From: Flavobacteriales bacterium
GTDB lineage: Bacteria; Bacteroidota; Bacteroidia; Flavobacteriales_F; PHOS-HE28
Length of the DNA stretch: 64,000 nt
Reading direction: 5' to 3'
NCBI GenBank assembly: GCA_016703005.1
Contig: JADJCX010000019.1
Location: forward strand, 13,045-77,044
The notes beneath the pieces are model-generated. The model saw nothing but the letters and a program-made list of their open reading frames with translations, was not told the DNA's origin and searched no databases. The position numbers were made by a program, and so were the translations under genes. Shown here piece after piece: positions 61,610 through 64,000 of this stretch (its first letter is position 1; each line of letters opens with the position of its first letter).

Positions 61610-63337
61610 TCACTCCTTCACCACCTTCGATCGCATCACCGTGGCACCGCGACCCAGCTCCAGAACGTATAGACCCGACATCAGCTGAGCCGTGTTGAGC
61701 GTGATGCTCGTTCCCTGCGTGCGCTCATGCAGTACGCAGCGGCCGGCCATGTCGAGCAGGCGCAGGTCGTCGCGCGGGCTGCAACCGCTAACCACCAGTT
61801 GCTCGGTGAATGGATCGGGATAGGCCATCACTTCCGGATGTGTGGGGTCCATCACCACCAGTCCGGTGGCCAGGTCGGTGCTGTCCAGCCGTGCGATCAA
61901 CATGTCCTTCGTTCCGGATGAACCGCCTGCGTTGTTCACCACGATGCCGCCGAGGGTAAGGTCGGGGCTGGGGTAATTGACGGCCACGTACAAGGAGCCG
62001 GTATTGCCCAAGGTCATCGAGCTGGGCTTGTCTGCGGCGGAACCCTGCATGGTGCTGATCCACTGCATTGAACCCGCAGCATCCAGCTTCATCATCAGTA
62101 CATCACTTCCGCCCGCCGAATTAAGGTTAAGGGTTCCGGGTCCCGGATCGGCATCCATGGATCCCGTGAAGTCGCACGCCAGGTAGATGTTCCCGTCCGC
62201 GTCGGTGCTGAGCGCATCACCATACGCGTACTGGTTGGCCGTTTCACCCACGGTGCGCACCCATTGGAAGTTGGTGGCACTGTCCAGCTTCAGCACGAAC
62301 AGATCGCTGAGCCATGCGTTGGCGATGACAACACCCGCATTGGGGTCGAAATCCGTTCCGCTGGGGTAGCCACCGGTGATCAGGATGTTCGCATCGGCAT
62401 CGATCGCGATCGAACCTCCCTGCTGGTTGTACGGTCCGCCGATCGACCTTGCCCACACCAGGTCACCATTGGTGTTGTACTTGGTCACGAACATGTCCAT
62501 GTGCTCAACGGCGACGATCTCCACCACCGCAGGGCCCGGATCGAAGTCCACCGTATCGGCGAACACGCCGGTGACGAACACGTCGCCATCATCGTCCACC
62601 GCGATGCTGAGTGCTTCCTCTGTATAGCCCGTCGTATCCGATCCCACGCTGTTCGCCCAGACGAAGTTGCCATCGGTGTCCAATTCCACCACGAACGCAT
62701 CCCATCCGCCGTTCGAAACGAGCATGTGCGTTCCCGGGCCGGGGTCGAAGTCCACACTGTCTGAGACGTACCGACCGCACACGTACACATGTCCGTTCGC
62801 ATCCGTCGTCATTTCGTTCGGCAGCTCAGTGGAGTTGCCGCCCATGGCCTTGGCCCAGACGAAATCGCCAGCGTTGTCGAGCTTCATCACGAAGACGTCA
62901 TAACTGCTTGTCGCATTCAACATGAATGTACCCGGCCCCGGGTCCATGTCGATGGGGGTGATGCCCAGTTGACCAGCCACATACACGTTGCCTGCGGGAT
63001 CCACCGCGACGCACTGCGCCCACTGATGGCCGGAGCCCGTGAGACGCTTGGCCCAAACCAATGCGCCTGCATCGTCCAGCTTCAGCATGAAGGCATCCAC
63101 GCCGTTCGCGCTGAACAAGGCACTGCCCGGCCCGGGGTCGAAGTCCACATTGTCCTGGAAGGTGCCGACGGCGTACACATTCCCTGAAGCATCCGAGGCG
63201 ATCGCGTTCACCTCATCATCATCGGTATTGCCGAGCGTAACGCCCCATGCCCACGTAGGCGCTTGTGCACGGGCTGCGCCGCTGGCCAAGAGGACGAGCA
63301 GCAGGATGATGGTGGGACGGGTAAGCAGTTGGTTCAT
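61610..63337 (-). CDS. SBBP-repeat T9SS secreted protein
   Basis: 575 residues. Start ATG 63337 (MNQLLTRPTIILLLVLLASG) with signal peptide ending AARAQ. Six or more SBBP-like beta-propeller units share AIASDASGNVYAVGTFQDNV, VDFDPGPG and LVWAKRLTGSGHQWA patterns; DPGPG occurs at about 80-residue spacing. The C-terminus (MAYPDPFTEQLVVSG, LMSGLYVLELGRGATVMRSK) is a T9SS type A sorting domain. Surface-exposed or released; function unknown. Confidence 0.88.
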   Translation of the reverse strand: MNQLLTRPTIILLLVLLASGAARAQAPTWAWGVTLGNTDDDEVNAIASDASGNVYAVGTFQDNVDFDPGPGSALFSANGVDAFMLKLDDAGALVWAKRLTGSGHQWAQCVAVDPAGNVYVAGQLGITPIDMDPGPGTFMLNATSSYDVFVMKLDNAGDFVWAKAMGGNSTELPNEMTTDANGHVYVCGRYVSDSVDFDPGPGTHMLVSNGGWDAFVVELDTDGNFVWANSVGSDTTGYTEEALSIAVDDDGDVFVTGVFADTVDFDPGPAVVEIVAVEHMDMFVTKYNTNGDLVWARSIGGPYNQQGGSIAIDADANILITGGYPSGTDFDPNAGVVIANAWLSDLFVLKLDSATNFQWVRTVGETANQYAYGDALSTDADGNIYLACDFTGSMDADPGPGTLNLNSAGGSDVLMMKLDAAGSMQWISTMQGSAADKPSSMTLGNTGSLYVAVNYPSPDLTLGGIVVNNAGGSSGTKDMLIARLDSTDLATGLVVMDPTHPEVMAYPDPFTEQLVVSGCSPRDDLRLLDMAGRCVLHERTQGTSITLNTAQLMSGLYVLELGRGATVMRSKVVKE

Positions 63338-63572
63338 GCGGTTGGTGTGGATGAAGACAAACCTAGATAATGACGGCATGCTGTGCGCAGCCATGGTGTT
63401 CCTCGCCGTGATCCCCGGCAAATGATGCGCAGGGGATAGCCTGGTCTGGCACCGCGGCTTGTGCGTTGCGATGGCCGCAGGGTCGTCCGCTATCGCTTCG
63501 CGACCCCTCGCGAGCAACGGACAGACCACTGTGGAGGTGGGAGAAGACGCTGCGTGGGCTTGAACCGTCATC

Positions 63573-63580
63573 TACATTGG
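63573..63580 (+). promoter_or_regulatory. -7 element TACATTGG before the peptidase gene at the window end
   Basis: TACATTGG ends 3 bp before the ATG at 63584. It fits TAnnTTnG and would give a leaderless transcript. Confidence 0.4.
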
Positions 63581-63583
63581 GGC

Positions 63584-64000
63584 ATGTTTGCTTCCTGGCG
63601 ATCGATCCGATGGTGCCGGGCGCTTACGATGAGCGCCACAGCGATCCTATCCTTCGCCCCCGCACATGCCCAGTCATCGGCACAAGGGCTTTCGTTCGAT
63701 ACGGTCGCACTGCGCGCCGACCTTGCGTTCTTGGAAAGGCGACTGCTGAGCAGCCATCCTGCTCCCTTCATGTATGGCGATCGCGAAGCGCTTGTGCAAT
63801 GCTTCGACAGTTTGCGCACGAGCATACAAGGACCCATGAGCGGCTTGCGCTTCCTCGCGCACATCAGCAGCCTGTACCCCATGCTCGGAGATGGGCACAC
63901 GATGTTCCTGCCCGCCGACGACCCGGGGCCGAAGCGCTATCTGCCGCTCGATGTGGCGTGCATTGGTGAGCGGCTCTTCGTTCGCCGCAATGGTTCGGCC
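63584..64000 (+). CDS. Secreted S41-like peptidase, N-terminal part
   Basis: The frame is open from ATG 63584 to the window end (139 codons). A signal peptide (FASWRSIRWCRALTMSATA then FAPAHAQ) leads to LRADLAFLERRLLSSHPAPF, CFDSLRTSIQGPMSGLRFLA and MLGDGHTMFLPADDPGPKRY. HxxxY/GDGHT-type patterns occur near the start of S41 (tail-specific) proteases, before the PDZ and catalytic domains; those lie outside the window. The call is therefore tentative. Confidence 0.6.
   Translation, partial: MFASWRSIRWCRALTMSATAILSFAPAHAQSSAQGLSFDTVALRADLAFLERRLLSSHPAPFMYGDREALVQCFDSLRTSIQGPMSGLRFLAHISSLYPMLGDGHTMFLPADDPGPKRYLPLDVACIGERLFVRRNGSA

Noticed and set aside
1..64000. CRISPR arrays, integrases, insertion sequences, rRNA genes, further tRNAs
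   Set aside because: No spaced direct repeats, transposase motifs or rRNA-like stretches were seen; only one tRNA fits a full cloverleaf.

Overview
The window is chromosomal DNA of a Bacteroidota bacterium, most likely a high-GC member of the Flavobacteriales (lineage inferred). The signs are: several secreted proteins with type IX secretion (T9SS) C-terminal sorting domains, the T9SS lipoprotein SprE/PorW, a GldL-like membrane protein, an IPExxxVDY-family gene beside pyk, a DUF177-rpmF-plsX-fabH-accB-accC operon, an ATP synthase operon without atpD/atpC, and Bacteroidota-type -7 promoter elements (TAnnTTnG) in place of sigma-70 boxes. There are no rRNA genes, CRISPR arrays, integrases or insertion sequences; most of the window is core chromosome.

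Layout. 0-2 kb (minus): two secreted proteins, one cut by the window edge. 2.6-8 kb: a degenerate nuclease-like gene, then the fatty-acid/ribosomal operon. 8-12 kb (mostly plus): cyclophilin, pheS and a geranylgeranyl-reductase-like enzyme. 12-19 kb (minus): a T9SS cargo, a methyltransferase, pyk with its partner, and rnc-fabF-acpP. 19-22 kb (plus): purN, marC, rnhA, a biotinyl-carrier protein and an exported superoxide dismutase. 22-24 kb (minus): a PfkB kinase, tRNA-Asn and ssb. 24-27 kb (plus): an ECF sigma factor, a membrane-spanning anti-sigma-like/beta-barrel protein and a T9SS cargo. 27-29.5 kb: an AsmA/DUF748 gene with an in-frame stop. 29.5-36.7 kb: a tandem universal stress protein, a YfiR-TPR-HAMP/PP2C signalling operon, an M28 peptidase and an MltD-like transglycosylase. 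36.8-43.3 kb: flippase, small membrane protein, enoyl-CoA hydratase and a 1210-residue sensor kinase. 43.3-54.9 kb: GH3 and M23 genes, sprE, bactofilin and the ATP synthase genes (two AtpI/AtpZ-like genes, then atpB-E-F-H-A-G). 54.9-64 kb: an accessory block with a GldL-like protein, a MOSC protein, a broken T9SS beta-propeller protein, a GreA-like factor, a broken propeller lipoprotein, small secreted proteins, an SBBP-repeat T9SS cargo and the start of a probable S41 peptidase.

Two general points matter to a reader. First, at least six genes carry frame breaks, and most of those I could resolve sit at one-base differences, mainly in C/G runs (M23 peptidase twice, atpG, the GldL-like gene, the 56-58 kb T9SS gene, the propeller lipoprotein). 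Because atpG is essential in most bacteria, these are more likely uncorrected sequencing indels than real pseudogenes. Second, many starts lie only a few bases to about 30 bases after a TAnnTTCG/TAnnTTTG/TAnnTTGG element, with little Shine-Dalgarno signal, which suggests very short or absent 5' leaders.

The best candidate for an under-described system is the coupled operon at 30.5-33.7 kb: a YfiR-like periplasmic protein, a TPR protein and a HAMP-PP2C phosphatase. It resembles the YfiR/YfiN signalling pair with a phosphatase output in place of a diguanylate cyclase.
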